Shown here: one piece after another, positions 43,264 to 53,309 of the stretch
Layout of the letters: every line of letters starts with the position of its first letter
How positions within the stretch are numbered: the first letter of the stretch is position 1
NCBI GenBank assembly: GCA_017509985.1
Contig: JAFWOE010000037.1
Span: 41,221 to 105,220 of the forward strand
Source: Lachnospiraceae bacterium
Lineage (GTDB): Bacteria; Bacillota; Clostridia; Lachnospirales; Lachnospiraceae
Length of the DNA: 64,000 nucleotides
Direction of reading: 5' to 3'
Notes under the pieces: generated by a model
Database searches by the model: none
Told to the model about the DNA's origin: nothing
Seen by the model: only the letters and a program-made list of their open reading frames with translations
Made by a program: the position numbers and the translations under genes

Positions 43264-43656
43264 TCTCAAGGCTGGCCGACAGGAGAAAGATCCCCCCCTT
43301 TTAACATACGGCCGTCTCCGCCTGCATCCGTGGTCAGAAATGAACCGGAGAGGCTGCAGCCGGAATATCCTGCAGCGTCACTGAAGCCGCATCGGACATC
43401 TTCTGTGATCCGTTTCTATCTGCCGGCAAAGCTTACGAAATATATGATTTTATAACTTTTTTTACATATTTTCTGTTATTATATATTGTGTTATCTTTTG
43501 TTTTCCTCGTACAATAAATAAAGCAGGATAATGTGCGTGCAATCCATCATATACTTCGGTCTGCAGCACATTTCACAGCCGTGATATGTATTTATATGCT
43601 GAATACAACTGTGATATTAAAATATTGCAGCACATAATAAGCAAAGGAGAAAGCAC
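43264..43656. other. Long leader/intergenic region before AOR3
   Basis: About 390 bp without a convincing gene. The first ~170 bp have normal GC and no recognisable product. The part after 43440 is very AT-rich and probably holds the AOR3 promoter, but no box pair stands out. Confidence 0.4.
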
Positions 43657-46521
43657 ATGGCAACAATTCGAAGAATTCTTGAAATCAACGGCGCTCAAAA
43701 ATCGTTTCTCTGTGATCCGGTTAACGACACTCTGGCAGATGTTCTTCGGCGGATCGGTTTAACGGGCACTAAAGTCGGCTGCGGCAAAGGCCAGTGCGGT
43801 GCCTGCAACGTGATCCTAAACGGAAAGCTCATCCGTTCCTGCGTCAAAAAAATGAATACGATAGAAGACTTCAGTACGGTCCTTACTATTGAAGGCCTCG
43901 GTACTGCAGAAAATCTGCATCCGCTCCAGCTTGCCTGGATCATCTACGGCGGTGTGCAGTGCGGTTTCTGTACTCCCGGCTTCATCGTTTCTGCCAAGGC
44001 CCTGCTGGATCAGAATCCTGATCCTGCTCGGGAAGAAGTACGGGACTGGTTCCTGAAAAACCGCAATGCCTGCCGATGCACCGGCTATAAGCCTCTTGTC
44101 GACGCGGTTATGGCTGCTGCCAGGGTCATGCGCGGAGAGATGTCCAGGGAAGAACTCTTCTATAAGGCTCCTGCAGACGGACAGGTCTTCGGTACTGCAG
44201 CTCCAAGGCCCACAGCAAAGGCCAAAGTCATGGGCATGGCAGACTATGGCGCAGATGTTGCAGTGAAATCTCCGGATATGCTATATCTGGCTATGGCAGT
44301 GCCGGATGTAGCACATGCCAATATTCTGAATATCGATTGTTCTGAAGCGGAAAAAGCTCCCGGCGTCGTGAAGGTCATTACGGCGAAAGACGTACCCGGC
44401 AATAATTTCGTAACCGGTTTCCGGGGGGCCGCATGGGCAGTCGGAACAAATATCGGAATGGATCACCCGGTAATCTGTGATAAAAAGATCTTCCGCAGAG
44501 GAGATCCGGTTGCTGTAATCGCAGCCACATCCGATCGTGCCGCCAGAGCCGCTGCAGCACTGGTCCGCGTTGATTATGAAGAGCTTCCGGAATATAATGA
44601 CAGTCTTGAATCTCTTTCCAAAGACGCCGTTCCGATCCATCCCGGCACACCGAACGCCGTTCTTCGCAGGCCTATGCTTAAGGGAGATGATACCCGTCCT
44701 ATATTTGAAAAGGCTGCATATACAGCAGAATTCAGTGTCGATTTCGGCAAGCAGGCACATCTGCCTATCGAGCCGGATTGCGGAAATGCTTATGTAGATG
44801 ACGACGGGATCCTTACGATAATGTATAAGTCCCATTATGTATACGGCGCCAGAAGAGCCATCTCCTCTGTCGTGGATATGCCTCCGGAAAAGATCCGGGT
44901 GATCATGAACCCCACCGGCGGCGCCTTCGGTTATTCGCTGGAACAGTTTACTCCCGCTTTGCTGGCAGTATGTACCCTCGCCTGCGGCGGCAGACCGGTT
45001 TCCCTGATCATGAATTATAAAGAGCACTCCCAGTATACTGGAAAGCGCCCCGGCGGCTTCACGAATTCACGTCTGGCTTGCGACGAAAATGGCAGGATCA
45101 TTGCGGCCGAAGCCGATATGGTAGTGGATGACGGTGCTTATACGGACAACCTGAGAAACATAGACAACAATCTGCGTTTCTTTATGAACTTCTACAATGT
45201 ACCTCATGCCCGGCTTCTCGGCACGATCATGCTGACGAATTCCCAGCCCAACTCGGCATACCGCGCGCCCGGCACGATGGAGATCAACATCAACTATGAA
45301 CAGCTCGTAGATATGATGGCTGCAAAGATCGGAATGGATCCGTTTGAGTTCCGCTATAAGAATATCTGGCGTGAGGACGACTGCGAACCGCTCTGGACCG
45401 ATAAACCGGATGTATATGTTATTGAATCCATGATGGATACTGCGCGTCCGATCTATGAAAAGCTGAAGAAAATGGCTGAGGAAAGGACTATTGATGAGAT
45501 CCGGCACGGCGTCGGCATCTCAATGGGCGGTTATAATGTTTCACACTATGTAGAGCATGCGGAGTCTGCAGTCGAGATCCTTCCGGATAACTATTTCAAA
45601 ATTTACAACACCTGGGAAGACCTGGGCCAAGGCGCCGATATCAGCACTCTGGCACAGGCACATGAGCTGCTGAAGCCGTTGGGTGTTCCCGCCGATCATA
45701 TCATTCTGGAGATGAACGATACTCTTCGCTGCCCGGACACCGGGCCGGCTGCAGGCAGCCGGAGCAATCTGGTCAGCCAGAACAGCCTTGCCGCTGCCGT
45801 GGATCAGCTGCTGACGGCCATGATCAAAGTAGACGGAACCTACCGCAGCTATAAAGAGATGATCGAAGAGGATATTCCGACAAAGTATGTCGGCTCCTAT
45901 GATCTTCCTCCCTCCTACACCGCTGACGACCTCCGCAATCAGGGCAAGGGATCTCCTTACCAGAGCTACTGCTGCTTCGTATCGGAAGTTGCCGTAAACA
46001 CGAAGACCGGCAAAGTTACAGTGGAAGAAATGCATGTTGTTACGGACGTCGGCAAGATCACAAACCTTCTGGCACTGGAAGGTCAGGCTTATTCCGGCAT
46101 GATGCACGGCATCGGATTCGCACTCTGCGAGGAAAGCAGGGATCCGGGCAAGAGCATCAATCTTGTGTCCAGCGGTTTCCCGTATATCGACATGATCCCG
46201 GATGGCGATTCCTTCACAATGACGAATGTCGGTACTGTCCGTGAGCACTCCTCCCTGGGCGGCTCCGGCTGTTCCGAAGGCTTCCAGTCCGGAGGAACAT
46301 CCTGCACCCTGAATGCGATCTACAACGCCGTTGGCATCCGTATCGGATCACTTCCGGCAACGTCGGAAAAAGTCAAAAAAGCGATCGAAGAAAAAGCTGC
46401 CGGAACCTATGAACCGCAGAAAGCTTATGACTTCGGCTATAACTTCTATGACGAGCTCGACAGACTGATGAAGAATCCGCCCGAAAAGTTCTATAATACA
46501 GAAACACCAAGCGGTCATTGA
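43657..46521 (+). CDS. Molybdopterin-dependent hydroxylase of the aldehyde oxidoreductase type, copy 3 (AOR3)
   Basis: A 954-aa single-chain enzyme. Motifs are CGKGQCGAC, QCGFCTPG, CRCTGY, Moco loop NPTGGAFGYS and catalytic Glu in GCSEGFQ (about E874). It is the most divergent of the three: the substrate-side motif is AYRAPGTME rather than YRGFGAPQ, and the C-terminus is longer. It may hydroxylate a different aldehyde or heterocycle. It has no CCG partner next to it; a class V aminotransferase/desulfurase-like gene follows instead. AAAGGAGA lies before ATG 43657. Confidence 0.92.
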   Translation: MATIRRILEINGAQKSFLCDPVNDTLADVLRRIGLTGTKVGCGKGQCGACNVILNGKLIRSCVKKMNTIEDFSTVLTIEGLGTAENLHPLQLAWIIYGGVQCGFCTPGFIVSAKALLDQNPDPAREEVRDWFLKNRNACRCTGYKPLVDAVMAAARVMRGEMSREELFYKAPADGQVFGTAAPRPTAKAKVMGMADYGADVAVKSPDMLYLAMAVPDVAHANILNIDCSEAEKAPGVVKVITAKDVPGNNFVTGFRGAAWAVGTNIGMDHPVICDKKIFRRGDPVAVIAATSDRAARAAAALVRVDYEELPEYNDSLESLSKDAVPIHPGTPNAVLRRPMLKGDDTRPIFEKAAYTAEFSVDFGKQAHLPIEPDCGNAYVDDDGILTIMYKSHYVYGARRAISSVVDMPPEKIRVIMNPTGGAFGYSLEQFTPALLAVCTLACGGRPVSLIMNYKEHSQYTGKRPGGFTNSRLACDENGRIIAAEADMVVDDGAYTDNLRNIDNNLRFFMNFYNVPHARLLGTIMLTNSQPNSAYRAPGTMEININYEQLVDMMAAKIGMDPFEFRYKNIWREDDCEPLWTDKPDVYVIESMMDTARPIYEKLKKMAEERTIDEIRHGVGISMGGYNVSHYVEHAESAVEILPDNYFKIYNTWEDLGQGADISTLAQAHELLKPLGVPADHIILEMNDTLRCPDTGPAAGSRSNLVSQNSLAAAVDQLLTAMIKVDGTYRSYKEMIEEDIPTKYVGSYDLPPSYTADDLRNQGKGSPYQSYCCFVSEVAVNTKTGKVTVEEMHVVTDVGKITNLLALEGQAYSGMMHGIGFALCEESRDPGKSINLVSSGFPYIDMIPDGDSFTMTNVGTVREHSSLGGSGCSEGFQSGGTSCTLNAIYNAVGIRIGSLPATSEKVKKAIEEKAAGTYEPQKAYDFGYNFYDELDRLMKNPPEKFYNTETPSGH

Positions 46522-46539
46522 TCTTTATCAATCCAAACA

Positions 46540-46571
46540 TTACCGGGTGCTGTTTCTGCAGCACCCGGTAA
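46540..46571 (+). other. Strong intercistronic hairpin without U-tract
   Basis: A 13-bp perfect stem TTACCGGGTGCTG / CAGCACCCGGTAA with a 6-nt loop between AOR3 and the desulfurase-like gene. With no T-run after it, RNA processing or stabilisation is more likely than termination. Confidence 0.7.
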
Positions 46572-46592
46572 CTGACAGAAGGAGTAAGTACC

Positions 46593-47774
46593 ATGGTCTA
46601 TCTGGACAATGCAGCAACCACATATCCCAAGCCGGACTGCGTCTACGACGCGGTAGATCGCTTTAACCGCAGTTCGGCGGTAAACGCAGGCCGCAGCTTA
46701 TACCGCAAAGCAAAAGAAGCAACTGAAATGATCCAAAACACCAAGCAGGAGCTTCTTCGCCTGTGCAATGCCGAAAAAGACGCTGTCGCCGTCATTTCGC
46801 CATCCGCTACAATAGCGTTGAACCAGCTCATCCACGGGCAGAAATGGGACAGCAGCAAAAACGCCTATGTATCGTTTTATGAGCATAATTCCGTGATGCG
46901 CCCTCTCTCACTGGCCAGGGAGCTTCATGGATTCCGGATCTGTGCAATTCCCCATCACAGGGAAGATCTGTCACTGGATCCGGAAGCAGCCCGGGAGATG
47001 TTTAAAAAACAAAGGCCGGATTTTGTCGTGCTGTCTGCGGTCAGCAATGTCACCGGCTATATCCTGCCGGTCGGGGAGATCTTTGCAATGGCAAAGGAAT
47101 ACGGAGCCTTCACAGTACTGGACGCCGCCCAGGCTATGGGTTTCCTCCCCATGGATTTCAGATCGCTGCACGCTGATGCAATCGTTTTTGCCGGACATAA
47201 AACCCTGTACTCAACCTTCGGTGCAGCAGGCTTTATCCTGCGGAATGATGCGCCTCTTGACGTCTTCCTCTCCGGCGGCAACGGCATCCGGTCTACCGTA
47301 TTGAAGATGCCGGATACCGCTCCCGAAAAGTTTGAAGCCGGCAGCCCGGATACCCCTGCTATTGCAGGCCTTCAGGCAGCGCTTCAGTGGATAAAGACTG
47401 TTGATATCTATCACCATGAAAAAGAACTCATGGAGTATCTGATTTCGGGGCTGGAAGATATCCCCGATGTCACCGTATACAAAGCCCCCGGCGGCATGGA
47501 ACGCCAGGGAGGCGTAGTGTCGTTTAATCTTGCAGATCTGAGCTGCAGCGTGGTTGGGATCATATTGAATGAAAAGCATGACATTGCCGTACGCACAGGA
47601 CATCATTGTGCTCCTGCAATTCATGCTTATCTGAAAGATATGAAGAACAACGGCACCGTGCGGGTCAGCATCAGTTATTTTACCACCAAAGAAGATATCG
47701 ATAAACTGATCACCGCTGTGAAAGAAATCGATCTGGAAGAAGCACGCCGGATTCCGCCCATGCAGACCTGCTGA
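46593..47774 (+). CDS. Class V aminotransferase / cysteine-desulfurase family protein
   Basis: A 393-aa cytosolic PLP enzyme. It starts MVYLDNAATTYPKP, has the PLP lysine in FAGHKTLYSTFG and the active-site Cys loop RTGHHCAPAIH, matching desulfurase-like proteins. It ends MQTC, a free C-terminal Cys. AAGGAG before ATG 46593, 71 bp after AOR3. In xanthine-dehydrogenase systems a NifS-type protein supplies the terminal sulfido ligand of the molybdenum cofactor; the same role for AOR3 is a reasonable inference. Confidence 0.9.
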   Translation: MVYLDNAATTYPKPDCVYDAVDRFNRSSAVNAGRSLYRKAKEATEMIQNTKQELLRLCNAEKDAVAVISPSATIALNQLIHGQKWDSSKNAYVSFYEHNSVMRPLSLARELHGFRICAIPHHREDLSLDPEAAREMFKKQRPDFVVLSAVSNVTGYILPVGEIFAMAKEYGAFTVLDAAQAMGFLPMDFRSLHADAIVFAGHKTLYSTFGAAGFILRNDAPLDVFLSGGNGIRSTVLKMPDTAPEKFEAGSPDTPAIAGLQAALQWIKTVDIYHHEKELMEYLISGLEDIPDVTVYKAPGGMERQGGVVSFNLADLSCSVVGIILNEKHDIAVRTGHHCAPAIHAYLKDMKNNGTVRVSISYFTTKEDIDKLITAVKEIDLEEARRIPPMQTC

Positions 47775-47792
47775 ACTGCGTCCGGACAGATA

Positions 47793-48428
47793 TTACAGAC
47801 TCGCCTGAAAAACCCCGCTTTCCGGATCCCGCTCAAATGAAACGATCCTGGGAAGCATGAACTGGTCACAGTAAAGCTCCGCGGCAGAAACAGGTTCTGT
47901 TTCCGGAATTTTATTAAGCCAGTGCCGGACAAACATCAGCATGTGCGCTTCTGTAATTTCAAGATAAAAATCCGTAAAATCCGGTATCGCAGGATGCTTT
48001 TCCGCCCGAAGCTTCAGACAGGAGTGCATATAATTTGCAATTCTGCCTGAAAGCAATGCAATTCCGTTCTGAACGATCAGATCATTCAGAATACAGTGAT
48101 AAAGCGTCCTGTTTTCATCGATATGCTCAAAATAATCCGTCAGGTATAAGCGCCTGAAATCTGTCAGAGAACCGGTCTCCGGGCAGCCCCGTTCTGTCTG
48201 CTCCAGCCGGCTGTATGCGCAGGAAACAAATACCCGGGCTTCAAAGTCTATGATGGAACTGACCAGATCATATTTGTTTTCAAAGCTGGAATAAAAAGCC
48301 ATCGAAGTATAGCCTGCTTCACCGCAGATACCGGTTACGGAAATCTTTTTTACGGGAGTATCGCAGGCAAGGCGGCACAGCGCATCGGTAAAAGCTATGA
48401 CAGATCTTTTTCTTTTCGGTATATTCAT
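47793..48428 (-). CDS. TetR/AcrR-family transcriptional regulator
   Basis: A 211-aa protein with N-terminal HTH (KKISVTGICGEAG then FYSSFENKYDLV), typical of TetR proteins, and an all-helical ligand domain. The ligand is unknown. It converges on the desulfurase-like gene and follows the ABC operon on the minus strand after 89 bp. Confidence 0.88.
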   Translation of the reverse strand: MNIPKRKRSVIAFTDALCRLACDTPVKKISVTGICGEAGYTSMAFYSSFENKYDLVSSIIDFEARVFVSCAYSRLEQTERGCPETGSLTDFRRLYLTDYFEHIDENRTLYHCILNDLIVQNGIALLSGRIANYMHSCLKLRAEKHPAIPDFTDFYLEITEAHMLMFVRHWLNKIPETEPVSAAELYCDQFMLPRIVSFERDPESGVFQASL

Positions 48429-48517
48429 TGAATATCCCTGCCTTCTGCATCTAAATCCAGTCTGCTGAAAGAGCAGTTAAACCGCTCCTGTTTTCAAAGG
48501 TACAGTCCCGCATCCGC

Positions 48518-49351
48518 CTATATATGCGGATAATACGTGGATTCATCGTCCCATTTTTTTCTGCCGTTCCTGCGTCCGAGCAGAAAGACAACTAAAGACA
48601 CGGCAATAATTACGCCGATGGCCGCGCCCGGCAGTACGCCGTCCGCCGTACCCATCGGGTGAATGCGCTCACCCGTTTTCAGATACTCCGCCATTCCGTC
48701 TTTAATATAGTGCGCAGTAACGTCCGCAAGCGTCATATCGGTCGAAACCGAATCTTCAACTCTCGGAAGTCCGTAGCCGCCTTCCAGCATGAATTCTGTT
48801 GCGGCAAGGGTGAACATCCGCGAATCGTCATCCAGCGCCAGTCTTTCATCGTTAATATATATGTCGTAAACTCTTTGGCCGACAGGCGCACTGGCATCGT
48901 AATAAAGTGTAAAACCCGAAATCTGCGGGAATCCGTCATATACGGATGCTGCCTCGTCGATCCTTTCCGATTCATTCATCTGAATATGTGATACGCCGGC
49001 TTCAAGGATCTCCCGAAGCTGTCTTACCGAGACGGCTGCTGTAGCGAGTGTCCGGTCTTTGGCAAACGCGCTCTGCAGCTCGTCCCATGTAATATCTCCT
49101 GCCGGCAGGTTTGCCTTGAAATCTCCGCCGCAGGCGATCGCGATATCGGTATTAAGATATTTGCACATAGCATCAGCGACAGCATTTCCCATAGTGCATT
49201 CGACACATCGGGCATCTCTGTCGCTGGTTGCCGTTAACAGACGCGGCACCGTCCCTACAATTTCCTGCCCGCTTTCTCCGAAGGCCTGCACCGCCGGCAT
49301 GACAAGAAGGAGGAGAACGGAAACAAATGCCGTCAGTCTCTTAAATACCAT
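48518..49351 (-). CDS. Membrane-anchored orphan 5'-nucleotidase C-terminal domain protein
   Basis: A 277-aa protein. It has a signal peptide ([20 protein letters not shown]), then a 5'-nucleotidase C-terminal (substrate-binding) domain with ECTMGNAVADAM, IACGGDFKANLPAGDIT and EAGVSH. A C-terminal transmembrane helix (about 238-258) and a short charged tail follow. The catalytic metallophosphatase domain of UshA/5'-nucleotidases is absent. It overlaps the last ABC ATPase gene by 11 bp, with GAGGG before its ATG, so it is translated with the importer. It may present or bind a nucleoside-like ligand outside the membrane. The function is inferred. Confidence 0.8.
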   Translation of the reverse strand: MVFKRLTAFVSVLLLLVMPAVQAFGESGQEIVGTVPRLLTATSDRDARCVECTMGNAVADAMCKYLNTDIAIACGGDFKANLPAGDITWDELQSAFAKDRTLATAAVSVRQLREILEAGVSHIQMNESERIDEAASVYDGFPQISGFTLYYDASAPVGQRVYDIYINDERLALDDDSRMFTLAATEFMLEGGYGLPRVEDSVSTDMTLADVTAHYIKDGMAEYLKTGERIHPMGTADGVLPGAAIGVIIAVSLVVFLLGRRNGRKKWDDESTYYPHI

Positions 49352-50300
49352 TGATTTCCCTCACATGATGACAGGATACAAAATGATTCGGAAATACTTC
49401 CGAAACAGTCGGAACCTGAGTACGGCAGAGATCCGTTGCAAAGGGACAGCGCGCCGCGAAGCGGCATTCCTGTTTCGGATTGATGGGTGAAGTCAGTTCA
49501 CCCGCCATAACGATTTCTTTCTTTTTGTGATGGATGTTCGGAATCGGAATCGCTGACAGAAGGCCCTTTGTATACGGATGAAGCGGACGCTCGAACAGCT
49601 CTTTTGCCGGACTCTTCTCAACCATTACGCCGATGTACATAACCAGAATATCTGTCGAAATATGTCTTACTACAGACAGATCGTGCGTGACAAAAATATA
49701 GGTAAAGCCCAGCTGCTTCTGCAGATCCTGCAAAAGGTTCAGAATCTGAGCCTGAATCGAAACATCGAGTGCGGATACCGGCTCATCACAGACAATGAAT
49801 TTCGGCTTCAGTGCCAGCGCACGGGCTATGCCGATCCTCTGCCTGCGTCCTCCGTCAAGCTCATGCGGATAGGAGTAGGTAAACCGTTTCGACAGTCCTA
49901 CCTCATCCATAAGCTGGAATACTCTTTTCTGTCTTTCTTCGCCCTTCAGTATATGGAACGTTTTCAACGGGTCCGCGATCAGATCATAAACACAGAGTCT
50001 GGGGTTCAGGGACGAATAAGGATCCTGGAAAATGAGCTGCATTTTTTTCCGCAGTTCATGATTCTCTCTCTTGCTGATATTCGTGATATCCTTGCCTTCA
50101 AAGAAGATTTTTCCGTCTGTATGATCGATCAGCTTCAGGACAGTCCGTCCCAGCGTAGACTTGCCGCAGCCGCTCTCGCCGACAACACCCAGCGTCTCGC
50201 CTTTGTTGATCGAGAAGCTGATATCATCAACCGCATGCAGTACTCCGGCAGGAGTATTGAAGTATTTTTTCAGGTGTTCAACTCTGACAAGCTCTCCCAT
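49341..50300 (-). CDS. Oligopeptide/dipeptide-type ABC transporter ATPase (DppF/OppF-like)
   Basis: About 319 aa. Walker A is GESGCGKST, the signature [15 protein letters not shown] (Firmicute variant of LSGGQ), and Walker B ends [10 protein letters not shown]. The C-terminal OppF/DppF Cys-containing region is [15 protein letters not shown] start at ATG 50300 with a GGGGGGAG site; an upstream extension has no ribosome site. The stop of the first ATPase overlaps this start. Confidence 0.92.
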   Translation of the reverse strand: MGELVRVEHLKKYFNTPAGVLHAVDDISFSINKGETLGVVGESGCGKSTLGRTVLKLIDHTDGKIFFEGKDITNISKRENHELRKKMQLIFQDPYSSLNPRLCVYDLIADPLKTFHILKGEERQKRVFQLMDEVGLSKRFTYSYPHELDGGRRQRIGIARALALKPKFIVCDEPVSALDVSIQAQILNLLQDLQKQLGFTYIFVTHDLSVVRHISTDILVMYIGVMVEKSPAKELFERPLHPYTKGLLSAIPIPNIHHKKKEIVMAGELTSPINPKQECRFAARCPFATDLCRTQVPTVSEVFPNHFVSCHHVREINGI

Positions 50301-51268
50301 CAGATCTCCCCCCTCTCTACGCGCAGACATCTGACAAAGTGTCCGGGCTCGATTTCCTGATATGCCGGCTCGATTGCCTTGCAGTCCTCGCATACATGAT
50401 CACAGCGTGTGTGGAACTTACAGCCGGTTGGCAGATTGGCCGGATCCGGCATGAGGCCCTTGATCGGACTGAGCCTTTCGACATCCTTATCCAGAGACGG
50501 CAGCGACTTGAAAAGCCCTATCGTATACGGGTGTTTCGGATTGTCAAAGATATGCTCCAGATTACCGTACTCAACGATCTGGCCGGCATACATGATCGCT
50601 ACCTCATCACAGGTCTCTGCCACGATCCCGAGATCGTGCGTGATAAGGAGCATGGATGTATTGTAAACCGCCTTCAGTTCGTTGATCATTTTCAGGACCT
50701 GCGCCTGAATGGTCACGTCCAGTGCAGTAGTCGGCTCGTCTGCGATCAGCAGCTTCGGCTTACAGGCCAAAGCCATGGCTATGACTACCCGCTGCTTCAT
50801 TCCGCCTGAAAACTGATGCGGAAATTCCGTGCTGCGTTCCGCCCGGATCCCTACTGTTTCAAGCATATGGAGGCTTCTTTCCTTTGCCTCCTCCTTTGTG
50901 CAATCCCCGTGAAGATAAACCACCTCGGCAATCTGGTCGCCGACGCGCATGATCGGATTCAGCGCGGTCATCGGATCCTGGAAGATCATCGAAATATCAT
51001 TGCCGCGGATCATACGGATATTGTGCTCCGACTCCTTCAGCAGGTCTTTCCCATCAAAGAGGATCTCACCGCTAACAATCTTGCCGGGCGGAGTCTGTAT
51101 AAGCCTGAGTATTCCCAGCGCTGTCGTTGTCTTTCCTGCGCCGGTCTCACCCACCAGTCCGAGCGTTTTTCCGGTATCGATGGAAAGGTCCACGTCATTG
51201 ACTGCCCGGACGGTATTCTGATGCGTAATGTAATGGATCGTCAGTCCTTTTATGTCCAGTAAACTCAT
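50300..51268 (-). CDS. Oligopeptide/dipeptide-type ABC transporter ATPase (DppD/OppD-like)
   Basis: A 322-aa ATPase with Walker [10 protein letters not shown], signature FSGGMKQRV, Walker [13 protein letters not shown] and the C-terminal [14 protein letters not shown] cluster typical of DppD/OppD. It powers the importer together with the DppF-like subunit. ATG 51268 has GGAGGAAGG upstream. Confidence 0.92.
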   Translation of the reverse strand: MSLLDIKGLTIHYITHQNTVRAVNDVDLSIDTGKTLGLVGETGAGKTTTALGILRLIQTPPGKIVSGEILFDGKDLLKESEHNIRMIRGNDISMIFQDPMTALNPIMRVGDQIAEVVYLHGDCTKEEAKERSLHMLETVGIRAERSTEFPHQFSGGMKQRVVIAMALACKPKLLIADEPTTALDVTIQAQVLKMINELKAVYNTSMLLITHDLGIVAETCDEVAIMYAGQIVEYGNLEHIFDNPKHPYTIGLFKSLPSLDKDVERLSPIKGLMPDPANLPTGCKFHTRCDHVCEDCKAIEPAYQEIEPGHFVRCLRVERGEI

Positions 51269-51280
51269 TTCCCTTCCTCC

Positions 51281-52177
51281 TTAATCCTTCAGTCTGGGAT
51301 CAAGAGCGTCGCGGAGCGCATCTCCGAAAAGGTTGAACCCGAACACCGTCAGCACAATAAAGAGTGACGGGAATACGATGATCGGCCAGAAATCACGGAT
51401 ATAAGCACGGCCGGCAGCAAGGATCGAGCCCCACTCCGGTGTGGGCGGCTGAACACCCAGTCCGATAAAGCTGAGGCCGGAGATCGACATGATACAGCCG
51501 CCAAGCTGCAGCGTCGCATTGACGATAAGCGGCGCGATCGTATTGGGCAGGATATGCTTGAAAATAATACGTGTATTTCCTGACCCGGTAGCCTGGGCTG
51601 CCTCGACAAACTCATTGCCTTTTACAGACATGACCGTAGACCGCATTATACGTGCGGCATGAGGAATACTTGATATCGATATAGCGATTGCCGTTTTTAT
51701 AGGTCCGGAACCCAGCGCGGAGGAAATCGCGATCGCGAGCAGAAGCGCCGGGATAGCCATAAGGATATCCATAAGCCGCGTGATGATAAGATCCGTTTTT
51801 CCGCCGAAATACCCGGCAATGGAACCAAAAACAATTCCCAGTCCCGTGGCAATTATAACGGCAACAACGGCGACCAGAAGGGATATACGGCCGCCGTAAA
51901 GAAGGCGCGACCAGAGATCCCTGCCGAAATTATCCGTTCCCATCGGGTGTTCCAGGCTTGGAAGGAGGAACCGGCTTCCGAAATCCTGGGCAGAATAATC
52001 ATACTTTGTAAAAACTCCTGCAAAAACAATGAGAATCAGAAGTACGACGACGATAATAACTCCGAGCGTGCCGAGTTTGTTCCGAAAAAGCCTCCCCAGA
52101 ATATCCCGCCACTGACCTCTTCTTCGGGTCGCCATCTCCATGTTCTCAATATTTGCCGTCTCTTTTTTTCGCCGCAT
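51281..52177 (-). CDS. ABC transporter permease (DppC/OppC-like)
   Basis: A 298-aa integral membrane protein with about six helices. The EAA loop region reads EFVEAAQATGSGNTRIIFKHILPN, the contact site for the ATPases. Its long N-terminal cytoplasmic segment is typical of the C-subunit. Two bp separate it from the B-subunit gene. Confidence 0.92.
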   Translation of the reverse strand: MRRKKETANIENMEMATRRRGQWRDILGRLFRNKLGTLGVIIVVVLLILIVFAGVFTKYDYSAQDFGSRFLLPSLEHPMGTDNFGRDLWSRLLYGGRISLLVAVVAVIIATGLGIVFGSIAGYFGGKTDLIITRLMDILMAIPALLLAIAISSALGSGPIKTAIAISISSIPHAARIMRSTVMSVKGNEFVEAAQATGSGNTRIIFKHILPNTIAPLIVNATLQLGGCIMSISGLSFIGLGVQPPTPEWGSILAAGRAYIRDFWPIIVFPSLFIVLTVFGFNLFGDALRDALDPRLKD

Positions 52178-52179
52178 AT

Positions 52180-53169
52180 CTATTCCACCTCCGTCTTTGC
52201 ACTGCGCAGTTTCCGGATTGCCTTAGCTTTCCTTTTACCGGATGTATACTGGGCTTTGATACGCGGATCGACCAAAGCGTAAAGCAGGTCAACGGCCAGG
52301 TTCATTACACACACAATGAAGGCAATAAGGATTACCGTTCCGTTTATGACAGGATAGTCACGCGCCAGGATACCCTGCATCAGATACATGCCCATACCGT
52401 TGATGTTAAAGATCGTCTCAATGATGATCGCGCCCGCTAACTGCATTGTCAGATTACTGCCGATAACGGTCAGCACGGGAATCAGACAGTTCTGCAGGGC
52501 GTGCCTGCGGATAACGACGCTCTCCTTAAGTCCCTTTGCCCGGGCTGTACGGATATAGTCCTGACGGATGACTTCCAGCATTGTCGTACGCGTCATTCGC
52601 ATCAGGACCGCTATGCCGCCCAAAGCATTTGTCGCGACGGGAAGTATCCACGACTTCCAGGTATCCAGGCCCGAGATCGGAAGCCATCGCAGTTTAACCC
52701 CGAAAAGAATGAGCGACAGAAGTGCCAGGATAAAACTCGGTACCGCGCAAAGGATCAGGGCGACAGCCGTCAGACTTGTGTCAAACGCACTGTACTGCTT
52801 CGTCGCCGAAAGGATTCCGAGCGGAAGTCCCACAATCACCACAAAGAAAGTGCTGAGCAGGGCAAGCTTTAACGTCACGGGGAATCTTATCGCGATCTCC
52901 TGGGCAATAGGAATATTCGAAGCAAAGGATTTTCCGAAACTGCCCTGGGAGATCAGGTTCCAGATATATGACCCGATCTGGCCGAAATAGCCTTTGTCAA
53001 GGCCGAATTCATGTGCCATTGCAGCATATCTTTCCGGAGTATATCCTGTGCCCAGTATCGTCATAACCGGATCACCGGGCGTAAAATACGTGATCGTAAA
53101 TACGACGACCAGAACGCCCAGCATTACGGGAATAGTCCATAATAAACGCTTGATGAAGTATTTAATCAA
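52180..53169 (-). CDS. ABC transporter permease (DppB/OppB-like)
   Basis: A 329-aa permease with about six helices. It starts MIKYFIKRLLWTIPVMLGV, the usual DppB N-terminus, and has an EAA loop in YIRTARAKGLKE. Encoded after the binding protein and separated from it by a stable hairpin. Confidence 0.92.
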   Translation of the reverse strand: MIKYFIKRLLWTIPVMLGVLVVVFTITYFTPGDPVMTILGTGYTPERYAAMAHEFGLDKGYFGQIGSYIWNLISQGSFGKSFASNIPIAQEIAIRFPVTLKLALLSTFFVVIVGLPLGILSATKQYSAFDTSLTAVALILCAVPSFILALLSLILFGVKLRWLPISGLDTWKSWILPVATNALGGIAVLMRMTRTTMLEVIRQDYIRTARAKGLKESVVIRRHALQNCLIPVLTVIGSNLTMQLAGAIIIETIFNINGMGMYLMQGILARDYPVINGTVILIAFIVCVMNLAVDLLYALVDPRIKAQYTSGKRKAKAIRKLRSAKTEVE

Positions 53170-53237
53170 GGGGAAATGCCCCCCTTTCTGTGTTCGCTGA
53201 AATCAATAGGACTGGCAGAAAAGAACTTTTATCTTAT

Positions 53238-53267
53238 GGAAGCCGCACACCAAAATGCACGGCTTCC
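53238..53267 (-). other. Hairpin between binding-protein and permease genes
   Basis: Stem GGAAGCCG (53238-53245) / CGGCTTCC (53260-53267). Such hairpins commonly protect the binding-protein message and cut read-through into the permease genes. Confidence 0.65.
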
Positions 53268-53309
53268 AAAATTAATTATTTGACTGCAAAAGTGCAGGTT
53301 CTGGAATTA

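Noticed and set aside
43657..46521. Calling the AOR genes xanthine dehydrogenase of a purine-degradation cluster
   Set aside because: They are single-chain without FAD domain and have no ssnA, hyuA, ygeX/Y or related purine genes nearby; the layout matches aldehyde-oxidoreductase (MOP) types.
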